64,000 bases of DNA, from positions 59,045 through 123,044 of the forward strand of contig NZ_JAUG01000004.1 of the NCBI RefSeq assembly GCF_000708285.2, given 5' to 3'. Position numbers and translations under genes: made by a program. The stretch is from Pedobacter borealis DSM 19626. GTDB taxonomy: Bacteria; Bacteroidota; Bacteroidia; Sphingobacteriales; Sphingobacteriaceae. Below, piece by piece: positions 17,808 through 27,328 of this stretch (positions within the stretch are counted from its first letter, which is position 1; every line of letters starts with the position of its first letter). The notes under the pieces are model-generated. The model had not been told where the DNA came from. It ran no database searches and saw only the letters and a list, made by a program, of their open reading frames with translations.

Positions 17808-18617
17808 TTAAGAGAAAAATACAACTGGAAATTCAGCCTTTTGGAGATTATTATAAAAAAGATAAAGGTTAAATAATCTTTCAGAAAAGAAACCAAAAAT
17901 TCGTCTTTGGTATTCATATTCACTTAATTTTACCGTTTTCTCTAATTTAAATAATATTGGAAACAACCAATTACAATAATCAATTAGAACCTCTTTCCTG
18001 GCTATAAACATGTTATAGCAATGCATTTGTTTTTCTGTGTCGAAGAATTCATCAAATGCCTTTTCCATATCTGGATAAAGCTTTACGACCGCATCTTTCA
18101 TCAAATACCAATCTTCCCTAATGTGGTAAAAGATATAATGCATTTTTATTGATGCCTCTCCAGATAACTCAAAGGCTAAGTGAGCTGCGGTAGGCACAAT
18201 AACTTTTCCAGAAAGAAGTTGATTAAGCAGCGCATCTTTTAAGCTTTCATTGCTTATTATTTTTAAAGCCTCTTCGCTAAAAGGGGTATAATAAACATCT
18301 CGAGGATCAACGATAATTTTTGTGTTGAATAACTTCTTTTTAATTCGCACTTCGGGTAATGTGAAATATCGTCGATAGTGACATAAACCTACAAATTCAG
18401 AATCAACTTTTTCTATGTTTTTCCAAATCCAAAATAATGCCGTTAGTTCGCTAAAAGTTTTGTTCTTAACAGCTATACTTTCGCCAACATCATCAGATAT
18501 AAAGCCCAATTCTAGTTTAGAAAAAGCTTTTCCAACTTGAATCGGCTGGATGTAATCGCAATGAGGAACAGCAAATTCTTTATGATAAACAGAGTAAATC
18601 GTTAAGTCTTTATTCAC
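17808..18617 (-). CDS. DUF4422 glycosyltransferase
   Basis: 269 residues with the DUF4422 pattern: N-terminal YSVYHKEFAVP, the block SELTALFWIWKN, and FVGLCHYRRYFTLP, which are typical of capsular and exopolysaccharide glycosyltransferases. A later MHCYNMFIARKEVLIDYCNWLFPILF matches the family's C-terminal half. Substrate unknown. Its start overlaps the 3' end of glf by eight bases, indicating translational coupling in a GT90-glf-DUF4422 operon, and hence possible use of UDP-galactofuranose. Confidence 0.85.
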   Translation of the reverse strand: MNKDLTIYSVYHKEFAVPHCDYIQPIQVGKAFSKLELGFISDDVGESIAVKNKTFSELTALFWIWKNIEKVDSEFVGLCHYRRYFTLPEVRIKKKLFNTKIIVDPRDVYYTPFSEEALKIISNESLKDALLNQLLSGKVIVPTAAHLAFELSGEASIKMHYIFYHIREDWYLMKDAVVKLYPDMEKAFDEFFDTEKQMHCYNMFIARKEVLIDYCNWLFPILFKLEKTVKLSEYEYQRRIFGFFSERLFNLYLFYNNLQKAEFPVVFFS

Positions 18618-19734
18618 TTCTTAATTCTTTTTTTGATTTTGCTAGAGCAGATGCAATCACCTGATGCATATCATAATATCTATATTCAGCTAATCTACCT
18701 CCAAAAATTACACCAGGTTCCTTTTCAGCTAACAATTGGTACCTTTTTAACATAGCCATATTCCTTTCGTCATTAACAGGATAATATGGTTCAGCATCTT
18801 TATTATCCTTTAACGGGTATTCTCTTGTTATCACCGTTTTAGGTTGTGTGCCAAATTCAAAATGTTTATGCTCATAAACTCTTGTATATGGTGTATCTGC
18901 ATCTGTAAAATTCATTACAGCATTTCCTTGATAATTTTCCATGTCATGAATTTCCATCTCGTATCTCAAGCTCCGGTATTCTAATTCACCATATTCATAA
19001 TTGAAGTATGCGTCGATCTTACCAGTAAAAACAATATTATTAGCTATACTTTTCCAATAATTTTTGTCTTCAAAAAAATCTGTACTCAATTTTACGGTGC
19101 AATTGGCTAACAAGCCATTGATTATTTTATTATAACCCCCAATTGGTATTCCTTGATATTTGTCATTGAAATAATTATTGTCATAGGTAAATCGAACAGG
19201 TAATCTTTTTATAATAAATGCAGGAAGTTCAATCGCCTTTTTCCCCCATTGTTTTTCTGTATAATGCTTAATTAATTTTTCATACATATCAGTGCCAACC
19301 AACATTTGCGCCTGCTCTTCTAAATTTTTAGGCGTAGTTATATCTAAATGTGATATTTGCCTTGCAATTTCAGCTTTAGCCTCGATTGGAGTCTTTGTAC
19401 CCCAAAGCTTATAAAAGGTATTCATGTTAAAAGGAAGATTATATAATTCTCCCTTATAATTTGCAATAGGTGAATTTGTATATCGATTAAATTCAGCAAA
19501 TTGATTCACATAATCCCACAAAAATTTATCATTAGTATGAAAAATGTGAGCGCCATACCAGTGAACATTTATGTCTTCGATTTTTTTACAATGAATATTT
19601 CCCCCAGAATGATCTCTTTTATCGATTATTAAACAGCTTTTTCCAGCTTTAGTCATTTCATGAGCAAAGGTAGCGCCAAAGAGGCCGGAGCCAACAATTA
19701 AATAATCATATTTTTTATTCTCGATATCGTTCAT
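18610..19734 (-). CDS. glf: UDP-galactopyranose mutase
   Basis: 374 residues, a normal length. It interconverts UDP-galactopyranose and UDP-galactofuranose using reduced FAD in the cytoplasm. Seen: the dinucleotide fold YLIVGSGLFGATFAHEM at residues 10-26, NVHWYGAHIFHTND, LPFNMNTFYKLWG, and near the end GRLAEYRYYDMHQVIASAL, all hallmark Glf motifs. Its ATG overlaps the GT90 stop by one base. Presence of Glf implies that a galactofuranose-containing glycan is made by this cluster. Confidence 0.95.
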   Translation of the reverse strand: MNDIENKKYDYLIVGSGLFGATFAHEMTKAGKSCLIIDKRDHSGGNIHCKKIEDINVHWYGAHIFHTNDKFLWDYVNQFAEFNRYTNSPIANYKGELYNLPFNMNTFYKLWGTKTPIEAKAEIARQISHLDITTPKNLEEQAQMLVGTDMYEKLIKHYTEKQWGKKAIELPAFIIKRLPVRFTYDNNYFNDKYQGIPIGGYNKIINGLLANCTVKLSTDFFEDKNYWKSIANNIVFTGKIDAYFNYEYGELEYRSLRYEMEIHDMENYQGNAVMNFTDADTPYTRVYEHKHFEFGTQPKTVITREYPLKDNKDAEPYYPVNDERNMAMLKRYQLLAEKEPGVIFGGRLAEYRYYDMHQVIASALAKSKKELRSE

Positions 19735-20639
19735 TACAAATTTTTAATTCTTTTGTTTATTGCCTCAACCATATAACTAATCGCAGCATTATAGGTTAAA
19801 TGTTCGTGTGCAAATGTAAGTGCATTGGCAACAATTTTTTGATATAAAGTAGCGTCATTTTCTATCATTTCATATTGCTGCTGCAAGTCGCTTAAATCAT
19901 TTTTAACCGGAATAAAATGTTCGTAGGGTTTTAGCTTATAATGGAAATATTCTTTCCATGATCTATCTTGTATAAATAAAACCCGTTGACTAAAAAATAG
20001 AAACTTCAGTCTAGCTGAGTAACTATTTCCTTCAATATCTAACAAGTATTTATATTTTGTATGGTCTGGTAAACTTAAATAAGGAACATCCTTTTTATGC
20101 AATACAAAATTGTCTACATAAGTGTCTTGAAAGTGAAAAACTGAATTATTTTCTAAGCCAATCTCAAGTAATTTGGACCGAATCTTATTGGTTTGAACAT
20201 TGCCAATCCAAAAAAGTCTATTATCAATCCAATTGCTCTTTCCGTGTTCCTCAATCTGCTTAACTGTATCGCTAAAGTTAGTTATTCCAGCTTCACTCCA
20301 ACTTTCAAATGCAAAATCAGGGAACAAATAACCCTTTTTGCTTTCATCATTTATACAGTAATAAAAACAGTTTTCATCGTATCCTGCTAAAGGTTTATCG
20401 TTAATAAAAAAGCGGAAATGTAAATCTTTATTGGTTGTAATCTGCTTTAAACAATCTGTAATCATTTTAGCGGTGGCATGTCCACGTGTTTGACTTTTGC
20501 CTATAAAATTTAAGCTAGCAATATTATCATTTTTAATTAACTCGATATGAGGTAATAAGCCTTTATATTTCTTCTTTAAAAACTTATCGCTTACCGTTAC
20601 TTGACCTAATTTTTTATAAATAATTGAGGTTAAACCCAT
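19734..20639 (-). CDS. Glycosyltransferase family 90 (CAP10/LpsA-like)
   Basis: 301 residues. The C-terminal half reads KYLLDIEGNSYSARLKFLFF, SQRVLFIQDRSWKEYFH and HFIPVKNDLSDL, the conserved core of GT90/CAP10 proteins (LPS-modifying and capsule xylosyl/glucosyltransferases). It lacks a signal peptide and should act in the cytoplasm. It is the first gene of the coupled operon GT90-glf-DUF4422; a minus-strand -7 box TACCTTTG lies at 20669-20662. The sugar transferred is unknown. Confidence 0.82.
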   Translation of the reverse strand: MGLTSIIYKKLGQVTVSDKFLKKKYKGLLPHIELIKNDNIASLNFIGKSQTRGHATAKMITDCLKQITTNKDLHFRFFINDKPLAGYDENCFYYCINDESKKGYLFPDFAFESWSEAGITNFSDTVKQIEEHGKSNWIDNRLFWIGNVQTNKIRSKLLEIGLENNSVFHFQDTYVDNFVLHKKDVPYLSLPDHTKYKYLLDIEGNSYSARLKFLFFSQRVLFIQDRSWKEYFHYKLKPYEHFIPVKNDLSDLQQQYEMIENDATLYQKIVANALTFAHEHLTYNAAISYMVEAINKRIKNL

Positions 20640-20661
20640 CTTCGAAATTAAAATTTACGAG

Positions 20662-20669
20662 CAAAGGTA
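20662..20669 (-). promoter_or_regulatory. -7 box of the GT90-glf-DUF4422 operon
   Basis: TACCTTTG on the minus strand, 23 bases upstream of the ATG at 20639. It lies 33 bases from the divergent -7 box at 20703, so the two transcription units share a compact control region. Confidence 0.5.
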
Positions 20670-20702
20670 TATGATTTTCTGCAATGGGAACTTATTTTAT
20701 TT

Positions 20703-20710
20703 TATTTTTG
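20703..20710 (+). promoter_or_regulatory. -7 box directly before a glycosyltransferase start
   Basis: TATTTTTG matches TAnnTTTG and ends five bases before the ATG at 20716, again suggesting a leaderless transcript. Confidence 0.4.
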
Positions 20711-20715
20711 AGTGG

Positions 20716-21588
20716 ATGATATCAATAATTATTGCTTCAGTAAATGATCGGCAACTTGCTGGTGTAAAAGAGAATATTACACAAACCATCGGTGTTCCGC
20801 ACGAAATTATTGTTTTTGGAAATAAAAATGGTAAGATTGGTTTATGCGAATTATACAATAGAGGTGCTAATCAAGCCCGTTTTGATATACTTTGTTACAT
20901 GCATGAAGATGTATTGATCCAAACCCAAAATTGGGGCAAAATCGTAATCAATAGTTTTAAAGAAAATCAAAAATTAGGGCTTTTGGGTATTGTTGGAAGT
21001 AAATATAAAGCCACTAGTCCATCAGGCTGGAGCTGTTACGGTTTAAGTGCAAAAAGAGGTGTTATTATACAGGGTTTTAAGCATGAAGATAAAGCCCCTA
21101 TTGAAGAATGCAGTAATCCGGATAACAATAGTTATGAAAAAGTAGCCTGTATTGATGGTGTATGGTTTTGCACCAGAAAAGATATTGCACTAAGCTTAAA
21201 GTTTGATGAAGATACTTTGAAAGGCTTCCACTGCTATGATATTGACTACTCCTTAACGGTTGGTCAAAAGTATGATGTTGCTGTAACTTTTGATGTAATT
21301 TTGGAGCATTTCTCTGAAGGGAGTTTTGAGAAAAGCTGGATGCAGGAGGTATTAAAACTGCATAAAAAATGGAGTGATGTTTTACCTCGTAACATTGATA
21401 TGTTTGATAAAAAACAAATCCAGTTTGTAGAGAAGCGAACGTTTAGATTTTTTATCGAGCAGGCAAAAAAAAACGGTTTTCCTGCCCATAAAATTTTTGC
21501 CATATTATGGACAAGCCGTTTTGTGAAATATGCCGGGCTTAAAAATTTTCTAAAGATTAATTTGTTCTTGTTGAAAAAGCTGCTTTAG
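20716..21588 (+). CDS. Glycosyltransferase with StrF-type (GT2-like) domain
   Basis: 290 residues from the ATG at 20716 (MISIIIASVNDRQLAGVKEN). The open frame continues 15 codons upstream, but those codons overlap the -7 box. The pattern IIIASVND, HEIIVFGNKNG, LCELYNRGANQARFDILCYMHEDV and the late GFHCYDIDYSL matches the Glyco_tranf_2_5 (StrF-like) family: a GT-A fold with an acidic pair in MHEDV. It transfers an unknown sugar in the cytoplasm. The 3' end overlaps the convergent GT2 gene by four bases. Confidence 0.75.
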   Translation: MISIIIASVNDRQLAGVKENITQTIGVPHEIIVFGNKNGKIGLCELYNRGANQARFDILCYMHEDVLIQTQNWGKIVINSFKENQKLGLLGIVGSKYKATSPSGWSCYGLSAKRGVIIQGFKHEDKAPIEECSNPDNNSYEKVACIDGVWFCTRKDIALSLKFDEDTLKGFHCYDIDYSLTVGQKYDVAVTFDVILEHFSEGSFEKSWMQEVLKLHKKWSDVLPRNIDMFDKKQIQFVEKRTFRFFIEQAKKNGFPAHKIFAILWTSRFVKYAGLKNFLKINLFLLKKLL

Positions 21589-22487
21589 GAAAAACACATT
21601 TTTCGGATATAATTCAACTTGCTCAATCCGTTTTTCTTTTTCAGGTAAAATATCAATTTGTAATTTTTTAATAATAGAAAAAAAAGTCTCATTCTGCTGA
21701 TTACAAAGCCTTCTGAATCAAAACAACTTAGCAATTGATTGATGTAATCTGCCTCGGTTTTTGTTTTGATGATGCAATAAGCCAGCCAATCGGGCTTTAT
21801 TTCTTTAACTATACCTTTCTTGGTTTTCTTTGGCCTTGCCTTGATGTTTAAAATATCTGTGTTAGAGGTAGAGTGTTGACGATATAATACCAAAGTTTGA
21901 TCAAGGTATTTTAAACCACCATTCTCGGTAGCCACAAATGCCATCCACCAATCATGATAAAATTTTCCAGGAAAAGGGAATAGATTTTTACTCAAGGATC
22001 TTTTGAACAGCGCCGAATGGCCCGAAACACAATTGTAAAAAAGAAAAGGAAGCGATGAATTTCCCTCATACATATTTAATACATCAGACATGCGCTTATT
22101 CATCGGACGATCAGTTTGATCTATAAATTCAGAATCGTGATAAATCATGGCGTTAGCTCCGATATTATCTTTCAGTAATTGAATTTTATCTAGCGACCAA
22201 ATATCATCCTGATCTGATAGCGATATATATTCGCCATTGCAAAGTCCAATAGCCTTTTCAAAATTTTTAACATACCCCAAGTTTAGTTCATTTCTTATTA
22301 TCCTGAATTTAGTATGTTTGAGAGCATATTCATTTAAAATTTCAATAGTATTATCAGAGGAAACATCATCCACTACTACAATTTCAAGATTTGGATAAGT
22401 CTGATTAACGATCGAATCAAGCTGTTGCCTTAAATACTTCTCCCCATTATAGGTGCATAAAGCAATTGAAACTAATGGAATATTCAT
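21585..22487 (-). CDS. Glycosyltransferase family 2 (rhamnosyltransferase-like)
   Basis: 300 residues with a textbook GT2 N-terminus: VSIALCTYNGEKYLRQQLDS, then LEIVVVDDVSSDNT, then GEYISLSDQDDIW, in which the DQDD carries the metal/nucleotide-binding acidic residues. Later SGHSALFKRSL and KFYHDWWMAFVA fit rhamnosyltransferase-type enzymes. It is cytoplasmic. It starts two bases after the ABC exporter stop on the same strand, so exporter and transferase are cotranscribed. Confidence 0.88.
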   Translation of the reverse strand: MNIPLVSIALCTYNGEKYLRQQLDSIVNQTYPNLEIVVVDDVSSDNTIEILNEYALKHTKFRIIRNELNLGYVKNFEKAIGLCNGEYISLSDQDDIWSLDKIQLLKDNIGANAMIYHDSEFIDQTDRPMNKRMSDVLNMYEGNSSLPFLFYNCVSGHSALFKRSLSKNLFPFPGKFYHDWWMAFVATENGGLKYLDQTLVLYRQHSTSNTDILNIKARPKKTKKGIVKEIKPDWLAYCIIKTKTEADYINQLLSCFDSEGFVISRMRLFFLLLKNYKLIFYLKKKNGLSKLNYIRKMCFS

Positions 22488-22489
22488 TG

Positions 22490-24319
22490 TTAATCGTTAA
22501 ATGCCTGCATATCGATCAATCTTCTATAAAGGCCATTGTGAGCCATTAATTCTGAGTGACTTCCAATTTCAACTACTTCGCCCTTATCAATCACTACAAT
22601 TTTATCGGCATGTTGAATGGTGCTTAAACGGTGAGCGATTACAATTGATGTACGGTTTTTCATTAAATTATTTAAGGCATCCTGCACTAATTTTTCCGAT
22701 TCCGTATCTAAGGCTGAGGTTGCTTCATCCAACAACATGATTGGCGGATTAGCCAGGACGGCTCTTGCGATACAAACACGCTGTTTCTGCCCTCCTGAAA
22801 GTTTGTTCCCTCTATCGCCAACAAAAGATTGATAACCATCTTCTGTATTCTCTATAAAATCGTGTGCATTGGCAATTTTTGCTGCTGCCACCACTTCTTC
22901 CATGGTTGCATCTGGTTTTGCAAATGCTATATTATTAAAAATCGTATCGTTAAATAGAAAAGACTCTTGGTTAACTGTTCCCATTTGCGCCCTGATGCTT
23001 TCTACAGTAAGTTCTCTATAATCGTGACCATCAATTTTAATCGTTCCTGATTTTGGATCGTGGAAACGTGGAAGCAGATCCATTAATGTGCTTTTCCCGC
23101 CACCTGACGGACCAACCAAGGCTACAGTTTTTCCTTTTTCAATGTCGAAGGTTATCGAGTTAAGGATTTGTTTTTCTCCATAACTGAACGATAAATTCTG
23201 CAGGCTGATTGCACTGTTAAAACCATCAAGCACTTTAGCATCAGGTTCATTAAGCAATAATGGTTTTGTATCGATTAAATCCAAGACCCTTTCACCTGCA
23301 GCAATGCCCGAATGAATTCCGCTAAATGAATCTGTTAATGCTTTTGCTGGGCGCATTACCTGTGAAAAAAAGGCAATATATGCGATAAATTGGCTTGTTG
23401 TTAAAGCACCTGGTTGGTTACTTATAATCAGGTTTCCACCGTACCAAACAATTAAGGAAACCATTAAAACACCTAGAAATTCAGAAACTGGTGAACCTAG
23501 CTGCTGTCTTCTAACCATTTTTCTATTTAGATTTGAATAAAACTCATTTTCTTTCTGGAATTTTTCTTTAACTCTATCTGTTGAATTAAATGCTTTAATA
23601 ATTTTGATCCCGCTTAAAGATTCATCCAAAAATCCGATCATCTTAGCAAACGATTCATGTGATTCTTTAGCTTGTTGTTTAATTCTCTTAACAATTTTGC
23701 TAATAATAAATGCGGATACCGGAATTACCAATAATGAAAATAAAGTTAATTTAACCGAAATACTCAAAAGAACTACAATGTAAAAAATAAGGGTCAGCGG
23801 CTCTTTAAAAACAACTTGTAATGTATTTGTCACCGTAAACTGCACCACTTGAACATCGGATGCTACTTTTGAAATAATATCTCCTTTACGTTCATTGTTG
23901 AAATAGCCGACATGTAAATTTATAACGTTATTAAATACGGTTTTACGAAGATTTAATAAGGTATGTACTCTTAAGTCTTCCATAAAACGTTGGGAGAAGT
24001 ACCTAAAGAAGTTCGATAGTAAGACGGAGGCAACAATAATCATACAAACATAATTTAAAGTTTCAGCTCGGCCATTTACAATTATGGAATGTGAAACAAA
24101 ATCGGAAAACTGACCAGTAATATCAAAGGCAGAACTTGCTTTTGTAACCGAACTAATAACGCTTGGCGATTTTGCTGGAAGCAATGTGTCAAAAAGTGGC
24201 ACAAGTAAAGTAAGATTTAATGTGCCAAACAAAACAGCTAATAGGGTTACAATAACATATGGAATTGCAAATTTTTCTATCGGTTTGGCAAATGATAATA
24301 AACGAAAATATGTTTTCAT
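22490..24319 (-). CDS. MsbA-like ABC exporter (fused permease-ATPase)
   Basis: 609 residues: six-helix transmembrane domain (about 15-340) followed by an ATPase with Walker A GPSGGGKSTLMDLL, signature LSGGQKQR, Walker B IMLLDEATSALD and the H-loop IVIAHRLST. Homodimeric exporters of this form flip lipid A, lipid-linked sugars or other amphiphiles. Position in the middle of a glycosyltransferase cluster suggests a lipid-linked glycan or LPS core as cargo. A -7 box TACATTTG lies on the minus strand at 24401-24394, about 75 bases before the ATG. Confidence 0.9.
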   Translation of the reverse strand: MKTYFRLLSFAKPIEKFAIPYVIVTLLAVLFGTLNLTLLVPLFDTLLPAKSPSVISSVTKASSAFDITGQFSDFVSHSIIVNGRAETLNYVCMIIVASVLLSNFFRYFSQRFMEDLRVHTLLNLRKTVFNNVINLHVGYFNNERKGDIISKVASDVQVVQFTVTNTLQVVFKEPLTLIFYIVVLLSISVKLTLFSLLVIPVSAFIISKIVKRIKQQAKESHESFAKMIGFLDESLSGIKIIKAFNSTDRVKEKFQKENEFYSNLNRKMVRRQQLGSPVSEFLGVLMVSLIVWYGGNLIISNQPGALTTSQFIAYIAFFSQVMRPAKALTDSFSGIHSGIAAGERVLDLIDTKPLLLNEPDAKVLDGFNSAISLQNLSFSYGEKQILNSITFDIEKGKTVALVGPSGGGKSTLMDLLPRFHDPKSGTIKIDGHDYRELTVESIRAQMGTVNQESFLFNDTIFNNIAFAKPDATMEEVVAAAKIANAHDFIENTEDGYQSFVGDRGNKLSGGQKQRVCIARAVLANPPIMLLDEATSALDTESEKLVQDALNNLMKNRTSIVIAHRLSTIQHADKIVVIDKGEVVEIGSHSELMAHNGLYRRLIDMQAFND

Positions 24320-24393
24320 TTTTATATAAAATGGAATATGTAAAATGGAGAGATGTATTAAAATAGCTCCAAAAAAATCTAATTAAAACTTGG

Positions 24394-24401
24394 CAAATGT
24401 A
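24394..24401 (-). promoter_or_regulatory. -7 box of the ABC exporter-GT2 unit
   Basis: TACATTTG on the minus strand fits TAnnTTTG; no convincing -33 element was seen. Confidence 0.45.
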
Positions 24402-24450
24402 CGGTTTTCAAATAAACCTTGCCGGCTTTCGAAACCGAATGGGTTTAAAA

Positions 24451-25437
24451 TTACAATCGGTTAATTTTTTTGGTACTAACTGATTGATTGATAATGGTCA
24501 TAACATCTGAAACGTTTAGGTTTGAATGATATTTCTGCTTCAGCATTTCGAGCTGCAATCTACTGGCGCTAATGCGGTTCTGATGTGCTAAATAATCTTT
24601 ATAGCTTTCCAGTACCCAGGTTTTACCTGTTAGTAATTTTGGAATGAGCTCGGTAAGAATCTGCTGCAAGGGGTAAAGGACTTTCCTTAAGCTATTAAGA
24701 TGAATACCTTGTAGAATATAACGGTTTCGATAATAGATTTTTTTGATAAAGTTAGATTTGATCTGCGTTTTGGTACTTCCGCTTACATGGTGAAAACAAA
24801 AAGATTGGTGTTCGTAATAACATTTCCAGCCCAATTGCCAGGCACGTAAACTTAAATCAAAATCTTCTGACGAGAAAGGTGAGTAGATTTCATCAAAACC
24901 ACCTAATTCCTTTAATTTCTGAGCATCAACCAAGGCATTGGCACCAGAAAGATAAGCGGTATAAACATTTTCATCTGCTGGATTTTCGCTATAATAGAAT
25001 TTGCTTGCTTTAATCCGGCAGCCACTGTAATATAAAAAACGGGCGGCATCCTCAATCCGGCTTTCATCAAAACTCATAATGCGGGCCATTACACCAAACG
25101 TATCCGGTTTGCTGAAATATTTCCACTGATGCTCAAAATAATTGGGTGTGAGCTTCACATCAGAGTTTAAGAGTAAAATTAATTCATATTTGGCTTCGCG
25201 AATACCATGATTGCAGGTATAAGAAAAGCCTTTGTTCTTATCATTAATCAATAATTTTACCTGCTGATAATTTTCTTTGATAAACGAAATACTATCATCC
25301 TTTGAGCCGTCATCAATTACGATAATCTCAAATTCAGCATTTATGTTTTCAGCAGCTATAAAAACAGATGGCAGGTATTTTTCTAACAGATGCTTTCCGT
25401 TATAATTGGGTATTACGATAGAAACACTTTTTTGCAT
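24451..25437 (-). CDS. Glycosyltransferase family 2
   Basis: 328 residues. The N-terminal GT-A fold shows VSIVIPNYNGKHLLEKYLPS, FEIIVIDDGSKDDSI and LILLLNSDVKLTPNYF, where NSD supplies the acidic metal site. GGFDEIYSPFSSEDFDLSLRAWQLG follows, matching WbbL-like rhamnosyl/galactosyl transferases. The C-terminal ~80 residues are basic and hydrophobic and may touch the membrane. It starts one base upstream of the preceding gene's stop boundary (25437/25438), so the two GT2 genes are cotranscribed. Confidence 0.88.
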   Translation of the reverse strand: MQKSVSIVIPNYNGKHLLEKYLPSVFIAAENINAEFEIIVIDDGSKDDSISFIKENYQQVKLLINDKNKGFSYTCNHGIREAKYELILLLNSDVKLTPNYFEHQWKYFSKPDTFGVMARIMSFDESRIEDAARFLYYSGCRIKASKFYYSENPADENVYTAYLSGANALVDAQKLKELGGFDEIYSPFSSEDFDLSLRAWQLGWKCYYEHQSFCFHHVSGSTKTQIKSNFIKKIYYRNRYILQGIHLNSLRKVLYPLQQILTELIPKLLTGKTWVLESYKDYLAHQNRISASRLQLEMLKQKYHSNLNVSDVMTIINQSVSTKKINRL

Positions 25438-26313
25438 CTACTTTACAATTTTATAATTCCGGTATTCGAACAAACGCATTCCTGTTAAATCTTCAATTTT
25501 TTGCAAAACCCTCCTGCGGAAATTTATTTTTGGAGTTTCCTTGGTTAAATCTTTTTCAAATTTCCAGTTTGCAGCAGCGATTCTTTCTTGCATTACTTTT
25601 GGATGGCTACCTTTAAAATGAACTAAACGATCGGCATTGTGCATATCATAAGTTTCCTGCACAGGATAATTCTCTTCAATCCATTCTTCTGTTTGATAAA
25701 ACTGATTAAAGTTCCGCACTTTACCTTGTAATCCTTTTGGTGGTTTAACCCAGCCATAATGATAAATGTAAGCATCAATTAGTTTAACCTTAAGTTTTCT
25801 GTCGTTAATTCTGAAGCCCTGCGCATCGCGGTAAGATCTTACCCCGGGTAAATTTTTTATAATCCGAACCTCTCTTCTATACCAGCGTCTGGATTCAGCC
25901 AGATAGTCATAAGAAGCATAAAAATGTTTGTATTTTAAAAGTAAGGCTTCTATATTGCTGTTGTTAAGCGCTAGCTCCATTTCTTTTTTGATCAAGGGGA
26001 GATAATCCTCATGTATGGCTTCGTCACCTTGAATGTAAATCATCCAATCGGTATCTTTCCCTATTTCTGCTAAGGCCTTATTGGTTTCATCAGCAAAAAC
26101 ACGACCGCCTTCCCTTATGCTGTCATCCCAAACGGTATCGATGGTCCTGATTTTAGGATCGATGCTTTTAACCATTTCAGAGGTCTCATCAGATGAGTTG
26201 CCCAGTGCAACTATAAAATCATCACACAAAGGTAAGACTGAGAGTATGGCTTCTTTTGCTGGATAATCGTTTACAATTGCATTTCTTAAAAAGGTAAAAC
26301 CGGTAACTTTCAT
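25438..26313 (-). CDS. Glycosyltransferase family 2
   Basis: 291 residues from the ATG at 26313 (MKVTGFTFLRNAIVNDYPAK). A longer reading frame extends upstream, but it would run over the promoter and into the meaB leader. The GT2 fold is seen in FTFLRNA, CDDFIVALGNSSDETSEMV and DWMIYIQGDEAIHED; the usual DxD is represented by GDEAIHED. The later WYRREVRIIKNLPGVRSYRDAQGFR region resembles LPS-core beta-glucosyl/heptosyl-type GT2 enzymes. It is the first gene of a two-gene unit with 24451-25437, divergent from meaB. Confidence 0.82.
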   Translation of the reverse strand: MKVTGFTFLRNAIVNDYPAKEAILSVLPLCDDFIVALGNSSDETSEMVKSIDPKIRTIDTVWDDSIREGGRVFADETNKALAEIGKDTDWMIYIQGDEAIHEDYLPLIKKEMELALNNSNIEALLLKYKHFYASYDYLAESRRWYRREVRIIKNLPGVRSYRDAQGFRINDRKLKVKLIDAYIYHYGWVKPPKGLQGKVRNFNQFYQTEEWIEENYPVQETYDMHNADRLVHFKGSHPKVMQERIAAANWKFEKDLTKETPKINFRRRVLQKIEDLTGMRLFEYRNYKIVK

Positions 26314-26354
26314 TATGTGGATGCTTTGTAGCTGATAATTTTTGTTTATTTGTA

Positions 26355-26362
26355 CAAAGATA
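26355..26362 (-). promoter_or_regulatory. -7 box of the GT2 pair
   Basis: TATCTTTG on the minus strand, about 42 bases upstream of the ATG at 26313. It overlaps the likely promoter region of meaB on the other strand. Confidence 0.45.
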
Positions 26363-26371
26363 GTTTTATTG

Positions 26372-27271
26372 ATGAATACGCATCTATCCATTTTAAGCGA
26401 AGTAAAAGCCGGGAATTACAAGGTTTTGGCAAGAACATTAACCCTTGTCGAAAACAACATTACACCGGCCGATTCGATTTTAAGAGATTTAGATAGTCAG
26501 GTTAATGTCCCTGTTTTAGGTATTACCGGTCCTCCAGGCGCCGGTAAAAGCACTTTGGTAAATGCAATAGCCAATCATTTTGTTACGAAAGGAATGCGCA
26601 TCGCGATATTGGCGATAGATCCTACCTCTCCATTTAATTTTGGTTCTTTGCTTGGTGATCGTATCCGCATGGCCGGTCAGTTTAACAATCCAAATGTTTT
26701 TATCCGTTCGTTGGCTACCCGGGGCGCTCTGGGCGGTATTTCGGCGAAAACCATCGAGATGGTTGATGTTTTAAAAGCAGCTAATTTTGATCTGATTATT
26801 GTAGAAACTGTTGGTGTTGGGCAATCGGAAGTAGAAATTGCCGGATTAGCAGATAAAACCATCGTGGTGCTGGTTCCCGAATCGGGTGATGAGGTGCAGA
26901 ATATCAAATCTGGTTTGATGGAGATTGCCGATTGCTTTGTGATAAACAAGGCTGATAGAGAAGGTGCAGCTATTTTTGCCAATAATTTAAAGAAAATTGT
27001 TCATCAGGGCACGAAGACTATCCCAATATTAAAAACAGTGGCCGATAAAAATACAGGTATTGATGAATTATGCGCTTGGATAATCAAGCCGCTTACTGCT
27101 GATCATAACCGAAGGGCTTTTCTGTTTGCAGAGAAAGCCTGGAGACTCATTCAACATGAAAAAATGAAGATTGTTGATAAAAAAAGGCTGCTAGAAAAAG
27201 TTCAGGCAGCCTTAAAGCAAGATGATTTTAATATTTATCGTTTTGCTGATGAATTTACCAGAAACGGTTAA
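26372..27271 (+). CDS. meaB: Methylmalonyl-CoA mutase-associated GTPase MeaB
   Basis: 299 residues from the ATG at 26372 (MNTHLSILSEVKAG); an in-frame TTG ten codons earlier is less likely. MeaB/ArgK G3E GTPases protect and reload the B12-dependent methylmalonyl-CoA mutase. Seen: Walker A GPPGAGKSTLVNA, LAIDPTSPFNFGSLLGDRIRM, the characteristic FIRSLATRGALGG, VETVGVGQSEVEIA and the specificity box NKADREGA. The partner mutase genes are not in this window. Confidence 0.93.
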   Translation: MNTHLSILSEVKAGNYKVLARTLTLVENNITPADSILRDLDSQVNVPVLGITGPPGAGKSTLVNAIANHFVTKGMRIAILAIDPTSPFNFGSLLGDRIRMAGQFNNPNVFIRSLATRGALGGISAKTIEMVDVLKAANFDLIIVETVGVGQSEVEIAGLADKTIVVLVPESGDEVQNIKSGLMEIADCFVINKADREGAAIFANNLKKIVHQGTKTIPILKTVADKNTGIDELCAWIIKPLTADHNRRAFLFAEKAWRLIQHEKMKIVDKKRLLEKVQAALKQDDFNIYRFADEFTRNG

Positions 27272-27328
27272 CCATTTATTTTTTTGAAATTGCTAACTGA
27301 GTACTGCAAACTGGAAATTGTAAACTGA

